A stretch of 64,000 bases of DNA from Bowmanella denitrificans (GCF_002887595.1 NZ_PEBU01000011.1:157888-221887), one strand, 5' to 3'. Positions 28,864 to 38,833 are shown, counted from the stretch's first letter. The notes: generated by a model not told the origin, from the sequence alone. A program made the numbers and translations.

Positions 28864-30437
28864 TGTCCATACCTCGTTTTCAGTTCCTGGCTGATCAAGC
28901 TTCTGTCTACCTTGCCATTGGGGTTGCGTGGCAGGTTGTCGACCAATTCAATATATTTTGGGTGCATGAAATTGGGGGTGTCTTTCTTAATCAATTTGCT
29001 GATGTCATCCAAGCTCAAAGACGCTGCTTTTTTTAATACCAGACGAAGGGCAATGGCCTGACCCAGTTCACTGTCGTTTACACCACAAGCCACTGCTTCA
29101 TCAATGTGTTCGCTGGCAGCATAACAGGCATCTTCTACTTCCATCGGGCTGACGCGGTAGCCGGAGGTTTTGATCATCTCGTCCCGGCGGCCGACAAAAT
29201 ACAAAAAACCATCCTGATCTTTCTTAACGGTATCCCCTGACCACACCGCCATTTCGGTCAGCATCAACCCATTAACGGCTTTAGGTACAGGCTTAAATCG
29301 TTCTGCGGTTTTTTCCGGCGCATTCCAGTAGCCCAGACTGACATGCGGCCCGCGATGTACCAGTTCGCCCGGTTCATTCACTGCGCATTCGCTGCCATCT
29401 TCACGTACTACCAGAATTTCGGCATTGGGAATCGCCTTGCCCATCGAACCGGGGCGTTCATCTACAAGTTCCGGCGGCAGATAAGTGCTGCGGAAGGCTT
29501 CTGTTAGGCCATACATTAAATAAGGCCTGGCTTGATGGAAAATACTGCGTAATTGCGCCAATACCGGCTGCGGCATGGCACCCCCTGAGTTGGTGAAGTA
29601 GCGCAACGAAGCCGAAGCCTGTTCCGTCCAGTTCGCCTTAATCAGTTGCTGCCAAAGCGGAGGAACCGCGGCAAGCCCGGTAACGCCATGTTTTTCTACG
29701 GTTTTAACCACGTCACCGGGCAGCAGGTAGTCCATAATCACACAAGTAGCGCCAACCAAAAAAGCGGTGGTGATTTGGTTTAACCCATAGTCAAAGCTCA
29801 TGGGCAGCAGTGCCAGAATGACATCATTGTCATCATTTTGCAGGTATTCAGCCACGCTTTGGGCACCGGCAATAATATTACGATGTGACAAAACCACACC
29901 TTTGGGCTTACCCGTGCTACCCGAGGTATAGAGAATGGCAGCCATATCGGCGTCTGTTACTGGCGGCACCGGTACAGTATTTGTTTGGCTTTGCAAGTCC
30001 GCCAGCAGGTGAACCTGTTGCGGAATATCCAACTCGAGCATTTTATCGACAAGTATCACGTGCCGTAGTTTGGGACATGCAGACAACACTTCTCGCAAGG
30101 CTTTAGCGCGATCAGAGCTTGTGATCAAAATGCTAACGTCGCAGTCGCCCAGTATATGCTGCACCTGCGGAGCTTTCAGCACATGATTGACCGGCACAAA
30201 TACGCCGCCAGCAGCGCTGGTGGCGAATAAGGACAACACCGCTTCAGGACTCTTGGGTAGATACACCGCAATCCGCTCATGGCGTTGCAGCCCTAATCCT
30301 GCGAAACACCCGGCGTATGAATATAGCGTTTCGCAGAGTTGCGGATAGGTCAGAGCATGCTGTTTAAAGATCAGGGCCGGTTTTTCTGCACAAACCATCC
30401 TGGACTGAGTAATTAATTGATGAACAAAGCGGGCCAT
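28860..30437 (-). CDS. Acyl-CoA/acyl-ACP ligase (AMP-forming), exosortase A-associated
   Basis: About 525 residues of the ANL adenylating superfamily: AILYTSGSTGKPKGVVLSH (P-loop-like A3 motif), MYGLTEAFRSTYLP (A5), WSGDTVKKDQDGFLYFVGRRDEMIKTSGYRVSP (A7/A8), and the catalytic lysine in PRNPNGKVDR. It activates a carboxylic acid as acyl-AMP, probably for transfer to the adjacent ACP encoded divergently at 30580. I set the start at 30437 (MARFVHQLI), which matches the usual family start; the frame is open to 30512. A longer form is possible because no strong ribosome site precedes 30437. Confidence 0.87.
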   Translation of the reverse strand: MARFVHQLITQSRMVCAEKPALIFKQHALTYPQLCETLYSYAGCFAGLGLQRHERIAVYLPKSPEAVLSLFATSAAGGVFVPVNHVLKAPQVQHILGDCDVSILITSSDRAKALREVLSACPKLRHVILVDKMLELDIPQQVHLLADLQSQTNTVPVPPVTDADMAAILYTSGSTGKPKGVVLSHRNIIAGAQSVAEYLQNDDNDVILALLPMSFDYGLNQITTAFLVGATCVIMDYLLPGDVVKTVEKHGVTGLAAVPPLWQQLIKANWTEQASASLRYFTNSGGAMPQPVLAQLRSIFHQARPYLMYGLTEAFRSTYLPPELVDERPGSMGKAIPNAEILVVREDGSECAVNEPGELVHRGPHVSLGYWNAPEKTAERFKPVPKAVNGLMLTEMAVWSGDTVKKDQDGFLYFVGRRDEMIKTSGYRVSPMEVEDACYAASEHIDEAVACGVNDSELGQAIALRLVLKKAASLSLDDISKLIKKDTPNFMHPKYIELVDNLPRNPNGKVDRSLISQELKTRYGQ

Positions 30438-30579
30438 GGGAGAAACAAATTCCTTAGCGGGCAAATGGTTCCTAAACACATAAAATAATGAAACAATGCG
30501 TATATTGAACAAGCCCTTGCCCGTTGTCCACGGATAGGCTCATTTAATCGTTATTTATTTTTACCAGACAGGAATATCC

Positions 30580-30819
30580 ATGGTTGCCGAACACGTCAGA
30601 AATATCATCATCAGTACCCTGCAATTGGATGAGGATACCCAATTTGAACAAGACAGCCCGTTACTTGGCGCCATTGCAGAATTTGACTCTATGGCGATTG
30701 TGACAGTACTAACGTCTCTGGAAGAAAGCTTTGATTTTACGGTAGATGACGATGAAATTAGTGCTGATGTGTTCGAAACTTTTGGTAGCCTGGTAAATTT
30801 TGTTGAGGCAAAAATTTAA
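30580..30819 (+). CDS. Acyl carrier protein
   Basis: 79 residues, acidic, with the helix-2 motif E-F-D-S-M (Ser 37) that takes a 4'-phosphopantetheine arm. It carries an activated acyl or aminoacyl group as a thioester. It is divergent from the AMP-forming ligase and 16 bases before wecB. An AGGAA site lies upstream of ATG 30580. The arrangement recalls DltA/DltC-like carrier-loading systems, but the loaded group is unknown. It is too diverged, and in the wrong context, to be the housekeeping fatty acid ACP. Confidence 0.87.
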   Translation: MVAEHVRNIIISTLQLDEDTQFEQDSPLLGAIAEFDSMAIVTVLTSLEESFDFTVDDDEISADVFETFGSLVNFVEAKI

Positions 30820-30835
30820 GCTTGAGGGAATAGCA

Positions 30836-31957
30836 ATGGCATATAAAAAGATCCTGCTGGTTTTTGGTACCCGTCCTGAAGCCATCAAAATGGCGCCATT
30901 GGTGCTGGAGTTAAAAAAACATCCGCAACTGCAAGTGCAAGTCTGTGTGACAGCTCAGCACAGGCAAATGCTTGACCAGGTGCTGGCCTTGTTTGGCCTT
31001 GAACCAGACTACGACCTGGACTTAATGCAGCCGGGCCAGGACCTCTACGATATTACCAGTCGCGCCTTGCTGGGTCTTAAATCGGTGTTGCAGCAAGCTA
31101 AACCAGACCTGGTGCTGGTGCATGGTGATACCACCACTACATTTTCTGCTTCACTAGCCGCCTTTTACCAACGCATTCCGGTCGGGCATGTGGAAGCCGG
31201 CCTGCGTACCGGCGATATCTACAGTCCCTGGCCTGAAGAAATTAATCGCAAGCTTACTGGCGCCCTGACCACACTGCATTTTGCCCCCACGCCAGGCTCC
31301 AGAGCCAATCTGCTGGCTGAAAATGTTGCCGAGCAGAATATTCATGTTACCGGCAATACCGTGATTGATGCGCTGTTGCAAGTGGTGAAAAAGATTGAAT
31401 CCGATACTGCGCTTAGTCAAAACTTTGCTGATCAATTTGATTTTCTGGATGCCAGTAAAAAACTTATTCTGGTCACTGGTCATCGCCGTGAAAGCTTTGG
31501 CGGTGGCTTCGAGCGCATTTGCCAGGCATTAAAAGTGCTGGCTGACCGTGACGATGTGCAGATTTGCTATCCTGTGCATTTAAATCCTAACGTTAAAGAG
31601 CCGGTCGAACGTATTTTAGGCGGGGCTAAGCATGTACAGCTGATTGCTCCTCAGGATTACTTACCTTTTGTTTATTTAATGAGCCGGGCGCATCTGATTC
31701 TTACTGACTCTGGTGGCATTCAGGAAGAGGCGCCTTCTTTAGGCAAGCCGGTGCTGGTGATGCGTGATACCACAGAACGCCCAGAGGCGGTGGAAGCCGG
31801 TACGGTTAAACTGGTTGGCACAGATGACAAGCTTATCGTTGCCGAAGTGACAAAACTTCTGGACGATACGGCAGCGTATAATCAAATGAGTGTGGCTCAC
31901 AACCCCTATGGGGACGGCAAGGCCTGTGAGCGCATAGCTAATATTATTTTAGGATAA
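30836..31957 (+). CDS. wecB: UDP-N-acetylglucosamine 2-epimerase (non-hydrolysing)
   Basis: About 373 residues from ATG 30836 (GAGGGA site just upstream); the frame extends upstream but overlaps the ACP. The sequence [57 protein letters not shown] and [21 protein letters not shown] matches WecB. It converts UDP-GlcNAc to UDP-ManNAc in the cytoplasm. It is directly followed by wecC, so UDP-ManNAcA is the likely product. It provides an EPS building block alongside the wlb sugar. Confidence 0.95.
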   Translation: MAYKKILLVFGTRPEAIKMAPLVLELKKHPQLQVQVCVTAQHRQMLDQVLALFGLEPDYDLDLMQPGQDLYDITSRALLGLKSVLQQAKPDLVLVHGDTTTTFSASLAAFYQRIPVGHVEAGLRTGDIYSPWPEEINRKLTGALTTLHFAPTPGSRANLLAENVAEQNIHVTGNTVIDALLQVVKKIESDTALSQNFADQFDFLDASKKLILVTGHRRESFGGGFERICQALKVLADRDDVQICYPVHLNPNVKEPVERILGGAKHVQLIAPQDYLPFVYLMSRAHLILTDSGGIQEEAPSLGKPVLVMRDTTERPEAVEAGTVKLVGTDDKLIVAEVTKLLDDTAAYNQMSVAHNPYGDGKACERIANIILG

Positions 31958-31963
31958 TCAAAA

Positions 31964-33211
31964 ATGGCATTTAAGAAAGTATCAGTGGTGGGACTGGGCT
32001 ATATAGGTTTACCAACCGCTGCAGTCATAGCTTCCCGGGGCATTGAAGTTATTGGTATTGATGTATCGCAAAAAGCGGTGGAAACCATTAACCAGGGTAA
32101 GGTTCATATCGTCGAACCTGATTTGGATATGGTGGTGCAAGCTGCGGTGACGATGGGCAAATTGCGCGCGTCCATGACTCCCGAGCCCGCAGATGCCTTT
32201 ATGATTGCCGTACCGACACCCTTTAAGGAAGGCCATCAGCCGGATCTTTCCTATATCGAAGCTGCCGCTAAGGCCATTGCGCCAGTGCTGGAAAAGGGCA
32301 ACCTGGTGATCCTGGAGTCTACCTCTCCGGTCGGTGCCACAGAGAAGTTGGCTGCATGGTTACAGGAACAGCGTCCAGACTTACATTTCCCTGGTGCCTC
32401 TACTGCTGAACCCAATATGTATGTTGCCCACTGCCCGGAGCGTGTGCTGCCGGGAAGAGTGCTGGAAGAACTGGTATCCAATGACAGAATCATTGGTGGC
32501 ATGACTAATAAATGCTGTGAAAAGGCCACTGAACTGTATAAAACATTTGTTCGTGGCGAGTGTATTTCCACCAATGCCCGTACGGCAGAAATGGCCAAGC
32601 TCACCGAAAACTCTTTCCGCGATGTGAATATTGCTTTTGCTAATGAACTTTCCATCATTTGTGACAAGTTAAAAATCAATGTGTGGGAATTGATTGCGCT
32701 GGCTAATCGTCACCCAAGGGTCAACATTCTCAGCCCTGGACCAGGGGTTGGCGGGCATTGTATCGCAGTGGATCCCTGGTTTATTGTCGATTCTGCGCCG
32801 GAAGAAGCGCGGATTATCCGTACCGCGCGGGAAATTAATGACCATAAACCTGAGTATGTGATCGACAAGGTTAAAGCCGCAGCTGATCAATTTAAGCGCC
32901 CCGTAGTGGCGTGTTTAGGTTTGGCATTTAAGGCTGACATTGATGATTTACGTGAAAGCCCGGCGCTGGATATTACCTGTGAATTGGCTAAAGCCAATAT
33001 TGGCCAGATTCTGGCCGTAGAGCCGAATATTCATGAATTGCCCGCCAAGCTGCAGGGGCAGGGCGTGGAGCTGGTCAATTTACAGCAGGCGCTCGAATTA
33101 GCCAACGTACTGGTAGTTCTGGTGGATCACAAGCCCTTTAAGGCACTGCACAGTAACGATATCAATACCAAAGTGGTGGTGGATACCCGTGGGCTGTTTA
33201 GTCGTCAATAG
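31964..33211 (+). CDS. wecC: UDP-N-acetyl-D-mannosamine dehydrogenase
   Basis: 415 residues, UDP-glucose/GDP-mannose dehydrogenase family. It has the NAD-binding VVGLGYIGLPTA start, the AEP-N-MYVAHCPERVLPG block, and the catalytic Cys in GPGVGGHCIAVDPWF. It oxidises UDP-ManNAc twice with NAD+ to UDP-ManNAcA. It starts 6 bases after wecB and forms an operon with it. PrsT follows after 35 bases and may be read through. Confidence 0.95.
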   Translation: MAFKKVSVVGLGYIGLPTAAVIASRGIEVIGIDVSQKAVETINQGKVHIVEPDLDMVVQAAVTMGKLRASMTPEPADAFMIAVPTPFKEGHQPDLSYIEAAAKAIAPVLEKGNLVILESTSPVGATEKLAAWLQEQRPDLHFPGASTAEPNMYVAHCPERVLPGRVLEELVSNDRIIGGMTNKCCEKATELYKTFVRGECISTNARTAEMAKLTENSFRDVNIAFANELSIICDKLKINVWELIALANRHPRVNILSPGPGVGGHCIAVDPWFIVDSAPEEARIIRTAREINDHKPEYVIDKVKAAADQFKRPVVACLGLAFKADIDDLRESPALDITCELAKANIGQILAVEPNIHELPAKLQGQGVELVNLQQALELANVLVVLVDHKPFKALHSNDINTKVVVDTRGLFSRQ

Positions 33212-33246
33212 CGATATTCGTAGTGTTACAAACAAAAGGATAAAGT

Positions 33247-35979
33247 ATGAAATTGCTTCGCTACTTTTTTGCAGTATCTATAGTGCTCTTAGTAAACGGG
33301 TGTTCAAATAATAAGTCACCAGAAGAACTAGTTAGTGACGCAGAAAAATATATCAAGGAAGGGAATCAGGATGCTGCCATCATCCAGTTGAAGAATGCAA
33401 TTTCCTCCTCACCGAATCTGGCAAACGCGCGCTTGATGCTGGGGCAAATATACCTAAACCAAAGTGACTTCAGTGCAGCAAGTAAGGAGTTATATAGGGC
33501 TTTAGATATTGGCGCAGATCGAGATATCGCTGTACCTATTCTGGTAAAGGCAAACTATTATCAGGGAGCGTATGAAGAGCTTGATACAGTCATCAAAAAA
33601 TATGGTGAACTAGGTGCGCAGGCAACCAGTAGCGTAGCTTTATTCTCGTACCTGTCGAAACTGCGTTTAAGTGATAGTGATATTGGTCTTGAAGAATATA
33701 AGGGCAAGCTTCTGGGGGATGATCTTGTCATTGCCGAGGTGAATCATGCTTATGCCAAAGGTGAACTCGAGCAAGCATTAGAACTGACCGCTAGTTATCA
33801 ACAAGATCCTCATGAGCAAATAGAGAAACAGTTCATTCTTGGGGCAATTCATTATCGAATGAATAATTTTCAGGAAGCCGAATCTCTGTTTAAGACTATT
33901 CTTAGCTCCATGCCAAGTTTACATTATGTTCGTTTCTTATTAATTGAGAGCCAGCTTGCTCTTGGTGCATCAAAGGATGCGCAGGAAAATGTTGCGAAAC
34001 TCCTAAAGGTTAACGCTTCAAACCCTTATGTTAACTTATTGAACGCAAGAGCTTTATTTCAAAACGCTGAATATAAAGAGGCATTACCTTTTGCTTCTAA
34101 AGCCATTCAAAATGGTATGAATACTGACTTAGCTAATCTTATTGCCGGAGTGAGTGCATACAAGAGTGGACAAATGGAACATGCATATAGGTATCTCGGT
34201 CGAGCAGTCAAATCATTGCCTCTGGAACATATTGCGAGAAAATTATTAGCAGAAGTCCAATTATCCTTGGGATATACCGAAGAAGCTAAACATGCATTGG
34301 AGCAATTTAAAAAGTACGAGCTGTATGATGCTAATTTGTTTTCACAAACTGGCGTACAGTTGGCACTTGAAGGTGATGTAGATGCAGCTAAGTCATTCAT
34401 GGGTAAGGCAAATGCCATCGACCAGAACAATGCATTGAACTTGCTACGAGCGGGTATGCTGAAGGTTGCAACCAACGACATGAATGGAATAGCTGACATT
34501 GAAGCATCCTTAGAGAAGGACCAAAATGTACAGGAAGCCAGGTTGTTCTTAGTTGAAGCTCATTTGCAAAATAATGATCCCCAGGCTGCTCTGAAAGTGG
34601 CGGAAGAGTGGATTAAGACTGACCCTGCAAGTGGGAAGGCATTGAAGGGATTGGTTTATTGGCGGCAAGGAGAGAAACAGACAGCAGAGCGAGAGTTCAA
34701 GGAAGCGCTAGAGCACGATGAAACGCATTTAGGTGCAGGACAGTACCTGCTAAATCTATACGAAAGAGATGAACGCTATGCTGAAGCCTTGGCCGTAGGA
34801 AAGAAAATACTTACTGCGCATCCCGACAACTTGTTACAAATGGCCAATCTGGTTCGTCTTTTCTACCTGGCTGGCCAAAAAGACAAGCTAGCACCCTACT
34901 TTGAACAGCGAATGGCTGAACATCCCGATATCATGAATATAAAGTATGGCGCTGCGCTTGCTTATCGTGCCCTTAATACACCCGAGAAAGCTGTTGAGCT
35001 ACTTAAACCACAGCTAGCAAATCTGAACGAATATGGATACATGATTCTGGGAGATGCGAACCTTCAGCTAAGAGATTTAGATGAAGCTAGAGAGATATAT
35101 AGCAAGTGGCGCAGTAATGAGAAGACCAACATTCAGTCGTGGCTAAGAAGTATCGGTGTTGAAGAAATCGATAGAAAACTCGATGCAGCGACTCGTCTGA
35201 CAGATGAAGCATTATCTTACTTTCCCAATGCATCATCTTTACAACTGCTAAAGTTGAATTTTCTTACACAGATGAACAGACTTAAGGATGCCAATGACTT
35301 GCTAAGCAGCCTCAGAAGGGCAGATATTAAATCTGTCTATTTAAACAAGTATGCAGGAGAATTGGCTATTGCAAGCAAGTCTTACGAGAATGCAGAAGAG
35401 CTTTTGTCTACTTTCTATCAAGATAAACCGAGTTTTTCTTCTGCCGTCTTGCTAGCGAAGGCTTTGGAAGGAACAGGTAAGGTTGATGAAGCAGCAACTT
35501 TGCTTGAAGATGCATTTGACAGATCTGAAAAATCAGGTGTTGAGCGCCATATATTGGCGGAGTTTTATTTGCATAACAATCGTTATGAAGATGCCGCGAA
35601 GCACTATAGAGAAGTATTGGCGGAGTATCCAAAGCACTTAGTTGCATTAAACAATATGGCTAATATTCAGGTTGAGTTGGGTCAATATACGGATGCCTTA
35701 GTATATGCGGAAAAGGCGCACGAAGTTGCTCCCAAAATGCCGGAGATATTAGATACATTAGGATGGAGTCTGTACAAGAGTGGAGAATTTCCTGCAGCGC
35801 AAAATCGCCTTGAGGAAGCGCTATCTGTTTCACCAAATAACACGGCCATTCAGTTGCACCTGGCTGAAGTCTTAATATCTAGGTCAGAGCATATCAAAGC
35901 CAGAATGTTACTAAACAAAATCAATGCTGTAAGTGATAAAGAGAGAGCGGCATTGGCCCAGCTCAGGGCAAAAATGTGA
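33247..35979 (+). CDS. prsT: PEP-CTERM system TPR-repeat lipoprotein PrsT
   Basis: 910 residues. The N-terminus is a lipoprotein signal with lipobox L-V-N-G-C (Cys 19), so it is lipid-anchored, probably in the outer membrane. The rest is almost entirely TPR repeats (roughly 20 units: AAIIQLKNAISSSPNLANAR near the start, ALVYAEKAHEVAPKMPEILD near the end). This size and build fits PrsT, a scaffold of exosortase A loci thought to help EPS or protein export. It is AT-richer by eye than the wec genes upstream. A 35-base gap with an AAAGGA site separates it from wecC. Confidence 0.88.
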   Translation: MKLLRYFFAVSIVLLVNGCSNNKSPEELVSDAEKYIKEGNQDAAIIQLKNAISSSPNLANARLMLGQIYLNQSDFSAASKELYRALDIGADRDIAVPILVKANYYQGAYEELDTVIKKYGELGAQATSSVALFSYLSKLRLSDSDIGLEEYKGKLLGDDLVIAEVNHAYAKGELEQALELTASYQQDPHEQIEKQFILGAIHYRMNNFQEAESLFKTILSSMPSLHYVRFLLIESQLALGASKDAQENVAKLLKVNASNPYVNLLNARALFQNAEYKEALPFASKAIQNGMNTDLANLIAGVSAYKSGQMEHAYRYLGRAVKSLPLEHIARKLLAEVQLSLGYTEEAKHALEQFKKYELYDANLFSQTGVQLALEGDVDAAKSFMGKANAIDQNNALNLLRAGMLKVATNDMNGIADIEASLEKDQNVQEARLFLVEAHLQNNDPQAALKVAEEWIKTDPASGKALKGLVYWRQGEKQTAEREFKEALEHDETHLGAGQYLLNLYERDERYAEALAVGKKILTAHPDNLLQMANLVRLFYLAGQKDKLAPYFEQRMAEHPDIMNIKYGAALAYRALNTPEKAVELLKPQLANLNEYGYMILGDANLQLRDLDEAREIYSKWRSNEKTNIQSWLRSIGVEEIDRKLDAATRLTDEALSYFPNASSLQLLKLNFLTQMNRLKDANDLLSSLRRADIKSVYLNKYAGELAIASKSYENAEELLSTFYQDKPSFSSAVLLAKALEGTGKVDEAATLLEDAFDRSEKSGVERHILAEFYLHNNRYEDAAKHYREVLAEYPKHLVALNNMANIQVELGQYTDALVYAEKAHEVAPKMPEILDTLGWSLYKSGEFPAAQNRLEEALSVSPNNTAIQLHLAEVLISRSEHIKARMLLNKINAVSDKERAALAQLRAKM

Positions 35980-35991
35980 TCTAAGTCGTCA

Positions 35992-36015
35992 GCGCCTCAT
36001 TACATCGTGAGGCGC
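35992..36015 (+). terminator. Hairpin after prsT
   Basis: A perfect 8-bp stem, GCGCCTCA / TGAGGCGC, with an 8-base loop starts 12 bases after the prsT stop and is followed by an AT-rich but not pure T stretch. A moderate terminator. Confidence 0.6.
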
Positions 36016-36112
36016 AATTTATTACTCCATCAGTTGTAAAATCCACCTCTTCAACGGACTACGAAGTGGTAAGTAGTTATATTCAATCTATGCTGATTTT
36101 TTATAAGACTCT

Positions 36113-36126
36113 CGTATCTAGATACG
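36113..36126. promoter_or_regulatory. 14-bp perfect palindrome (possible operator)
   Basis: CGTATCTAGATACG is a perfect palindrome ending 13 bases before the start of the flavoenzyme gene. At this place it would overlap the promoter or leader and is a plausible dimeric repressor site. No regulator is identified. Confidence 0.4.
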
Positions 36127-36139
36127 TATATTAATTTGG

Positions 36140-37774
36140 ATGGGTATTATGCTGATTGATGTTCTAAAAACTCACTTTAATGGGGTGTCATCGGTAGAGA
36201 TCATAGACACAGAGCTAGCTACCAGTCTTTATGGTAAGACCACTTTTTCAGAGCCAGTCACGGTTCATGCAGCTCTTCAAGTTAAAGAAAAATCAATTAT
36301 TCCGACAATTATCAAGTTAGCCAATAGTCAAAGTTGGCAACTCTATCCTGTCAGCTCATGTAAAAATTGGGGATATGGTTCGGTCAATAATGTTGATGAA
36401 TGTGGTAGCCGAATTGTTTTGGATCTCAGCCCAATGAATCGGATTTACCCTGTTAGCAAAGAGTTAGGAATATTGACGGTTGAACCCGGAGTGACACAAC
36501 AGATACTTGCCGACTATCTGGAAAAGCAGGACTGGCAGTTTATGACACCAGTAACCGGGGCTGGTCCTAATTGCAGTATTTTAAGTAATGCATTGGAACG
36601 CGGTTATGGCATTACTCCTTATACAGATCACTTTTCGGCCGTTACATCATTAAAAGCTTATTTACCTAATCCGGACTTGTGTGAATCAGAATACATATCA
36701 GCTACTAGTAGTCTGGATACATCAGGTGTTGATTTTGTCGACAAAACTTTCAAGTGGGGAGTAGGCCCCTACATCGAAGGGCTTTTCACACAAAGTAACT
36801 TCGGTATCGTCACAGAAGCGACAATAAGGTTAGCGCCAAAACCAAAGGGCTTTTGTGCATTTTATATTCAATGTTTTGACGAAAGTAAGTTTGGACAACT
36901 AGTGCTACTTATCCGAGAGGTAATGCGCAGCCTAGAGGGAATTGTTGGCTCAATAAACTTGATGGATAAGCGGAGACTCATTGCTATGGTGGCGGATAAC
37001 CCACAAGGACCCGGTGTGCATGCCGTTATGAATGCCCAGCAAGTCATTTCTTTAGGTAACAAAAATCATCTTCCTGAGTGGATGGTAGTTGGCTCTATCT
37101 ATGGCGAACCCGAGATTGTAAGAAGCGCAAAAAAAATAGTGTCCAGATTATGTAAAGGGCTAGGTAAATTGATCTTCTCTGACGGTATAGCTATCAAGGC
37201 CGGTACTTTTCTCAGTAATCTTGTACCTGTGGGGCCGTTGAAAAATGTTAGGAGTCAATTGCAATCTTTGCAAGAAGGTATTGACATAATGCAGGGAAAA
37301 CCAAATCAAGTCGCTTTACCCCTTGCATACTGGCGCAACCCTTATAAGAAAGCGGATAAAAGTAAGGCATTACTTCCCGATCAGGATGCCTGTGGCTTGT
37401 TATGGTATGCACCATTAATACCTATGGAACCAGAAGCGATGGCAAACTTTGTCGAGTTTGTTAGGAAAACCACGCCAAAATATGGCATTGAGCCGCTCAT
37501 TACATTTACTAATTTGCGTTACGATTGTGTTGATTCAACAGTGCCGATTGTTTTTAATCTAAAAGATCCTGATGCATTGCAAGCAGCCCATGCCTGCCTG
37601 GATGAATTGGTAGAGATCGGGTTAAGGAAAGGTTATGTTCCTTACAGATTAAATGTTGAACAACAGCGTAAATTGCTGGCAGGGCAAATTTCTGAAGAAT
37701 TGTCTGGAAAATTGAAAATGGCATTCGACCCAAATAATGTTCTCGCGCCTGGGAGATACTCAAGCCGATATTAA
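36140..37774 (+). CDS. FAD-linked oxidase of the vanillyl-alcohol oxidase / p-cresol methylhydroxylase type
   Basis: 544 residues. The FAD-binding PCMH domain shows CKNWGYGSV, ILTVEPGVTQQILADYLEK, and the S-N-A-L-E-R-G-Y-G segment near 150-160. The C-terminal half matches the VAO substrate domain, ending NVLAPGRYS. Family members oxidise para-substituted phenols or similar alcohols. The protein has no signal peptide, so it is cytoplasmic. It lies alone between prsT and the PEP-CTERM genes, with hairpins on both sides, and is AT-rich by eye. Its job in an EPS locus is not clear. An alternative ATG is at 36149. Confidence 0.82.
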   Translation: MGIMLIDVLKTHFNGVSSVEIIDTELATSLYGKTTFSEPVTVHAALQVKEKSIIPTIIKLANSQSWQLYPVSSCKNWGYGSVNNVDECGSRIVLDLSPMNRIYPVSKELGILTVEPGVTQQILADYLEKQDWQFMTPVTGAGPNCSILSNALERGYGITPYTDHFSAVTSLKAYLPNPDLCESEYISATSSLDTSGVDFVDKTFKWGVGPYIEGLFTQSNFGIVTEATIRLAPKPKGFCAFYIQCFDESKFGQLVLLIREVMRSLEGIVGSINLMDKRRLIAMVADNPQGPGVHAVMNAQQVISLGNKNHLPEWMVVGSIYGEPEIVRSAKKIVSRLCKGLGKLIFSDGIAIKAGTFLSNLVPVGPLKNVRSQLQSLQEGIDIMQGKPNQVALPLAYWRNPYKKADKSKALLPDQDACGLLWYAPLIPMEPEAMANFVEFVRKTTPKYGIEPLITFTNLRYDCVDSTVPIVFNLKDPDALQAAHACLDELVEIGLRKGYVPYRLNVEQQRKLLAGQISEELSGKLKMAFDPNNVLAPGRYSSRY

Positions 37775-37839
37775 TGCAGACTTTCCGTTTGTTACCAATA
37801 AAGAAGATGGTAGTGAAGATAAAGCATATCCATCAACAA

Positions 37840-37864
37840 AAAAGCCGTCTGTGAGACGGCTTTT
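37840..37864. terminator. Bidirectional terminator
   Basis: A perfect 11-bp stem, AAAAGCCGTCT / AGACGGCTTTT, with a 3-base GTG loop and flanking A/T runs. It lies between the flavoenzyme gene (+) and the PEP-CTERM gene (-) and can end both. Confidence 0.92.
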
Positions 37865-37884
37865 ACATTCAGTTATACTTCAAC

Positions 37885-38658
37885 CTACTTGTTAGACTTT
37901 CTTCTGGAAAGTGTCGACAGACTTAACAAACCCAAAGCAAATACTGCGATGGTAGTAGGTTCTGGAATGGAATCACCAGAAAAGTTGGCCGAACCGTCTG
38001 CTGACAACTGAGTCACATTAATTGTGAATGAACTAAAGAAACTCAGGTCTGCGTATGTACCATCAGGGCGTAGTCTTGTGTTGGTATCAATGTTCGAAGC
38101 AGCTAGGCCACCTATAACATCGAAGAATCCCGCACCGCCCAAGCTCAAGAAATTGCCTGAGCCATCACCATTTGCAGTACCTACGAAGGATATACCGGCA
38201 GTCTCATGCCCAACGAGGCTTAGCCACAGTGCGTTGGCACCGCCTTCATCTCCAGTATTAGCCATGCTCAATGAGCCATGGTCGAACGGGTCAGTCTCTG
38301 GAGTGAAGTCAACATACAGATTCAACCAGCCGCCAGAATAACTGATAACGCTTCCGGCTGGAGAAGGCAGGACGCCACCACCTACTGGCGAAAAGCCGCC
38401 AAATTGGAAAGTAAGCTCACAGCCAGGACAAAATGAAGAGAAACCCGCACTGTTCAGTGTGGTAACTCGGCCATACCCACTAATCTCACCTGTGACAGGG
38501 TTAATGTCTTGGTGAGTAACTGCTGTAACACCGGAGAAATCTGATGGAGCACTGGGATCCCACATTACACCACCAACATTTATCATCCCTGCATAAGAGC
38601 TGAAGGAGGCTGCAAGAGCAACACTACCAGCAGCAAGAACTTTGAGCCATTTGTTCAT
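37885..38658 (-). CDS. PEP-CTERM exported protein (copy 1)
   Basis: 257 residues with a signal peptide (to about residue 23, ASFSSYA) and a C-terminal sorting tag: IPEPTTIAVFALGLLSLS, then RRK. That is the PEP motif, one membrane helix and a basic tail, recognised by exosortase A (XrtA). The mature part contains a C-x-x-C pair (FCPGCELTFQFGGF) and an acidic D-F-T-P-E-T-D-P-F segment. Exosortase should cleave near the PEP and release or anchor the protein outside. It is a close paralogue of the next gene on this strand. It has its own sigma-54-type promoter 78 bases upstream. Confidence 0.92.
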   Translation of the reverse strand: MNKWLKVLAAGSVALAASFSSYAGMINVGGVMWDPSAPSDFSGVTAVTHQDINPVTGEISGYGRVTTLNSAGFSSFCPGCELTFQFGGFSPVGGGVLPSPAGSVISYSGGWLNLYVDFTPETDPFDHGSLSMANTGDEGGANALWLSLVGHETAGISFVGTANGDGSGNFLSLGGAGFFDVIGGLAASNIDTNTRLRPDGTYADLSFFSSFTINVTQLSADGSANFSGDSIPEPTTIAVFALGLLSLSTLSRRKSNK

Positions 38659-38735
38659 ATCAATTCCCCATATTTCGATAGTTGATTAGTTTGCCAATTT
38701 CTAACTGCAACTACTTGGCTCTCCCCATATCGTAA

Positions 38736-38751
38736 TGCGAAATTTGAGCCA
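38736..38751 (-). promoter_or_regulatory. Sigma-54 (-24/-12) promoter of PEP-CTERM copy 1
   Basis: On the minus strand it reads TGGCTC-AAATT-TCGCA, a match to TGGCAC-N5-TTGCA with the essential GG and GC 12 apart. The transcription start would fall near 38725, giving a leader of about 66 bases. The neighbouring paralogue has an equivalent element at the same distance. Confidence 0.8.
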
Positions 38752-38833
38752 ATTTTCATGGTCTGCTCAACTTTATGTTTTTAAAGAGCTTTTTCAGAAA
38801 GGTGAAATGATTGAGTGGCATAGAAAGGAAAAT

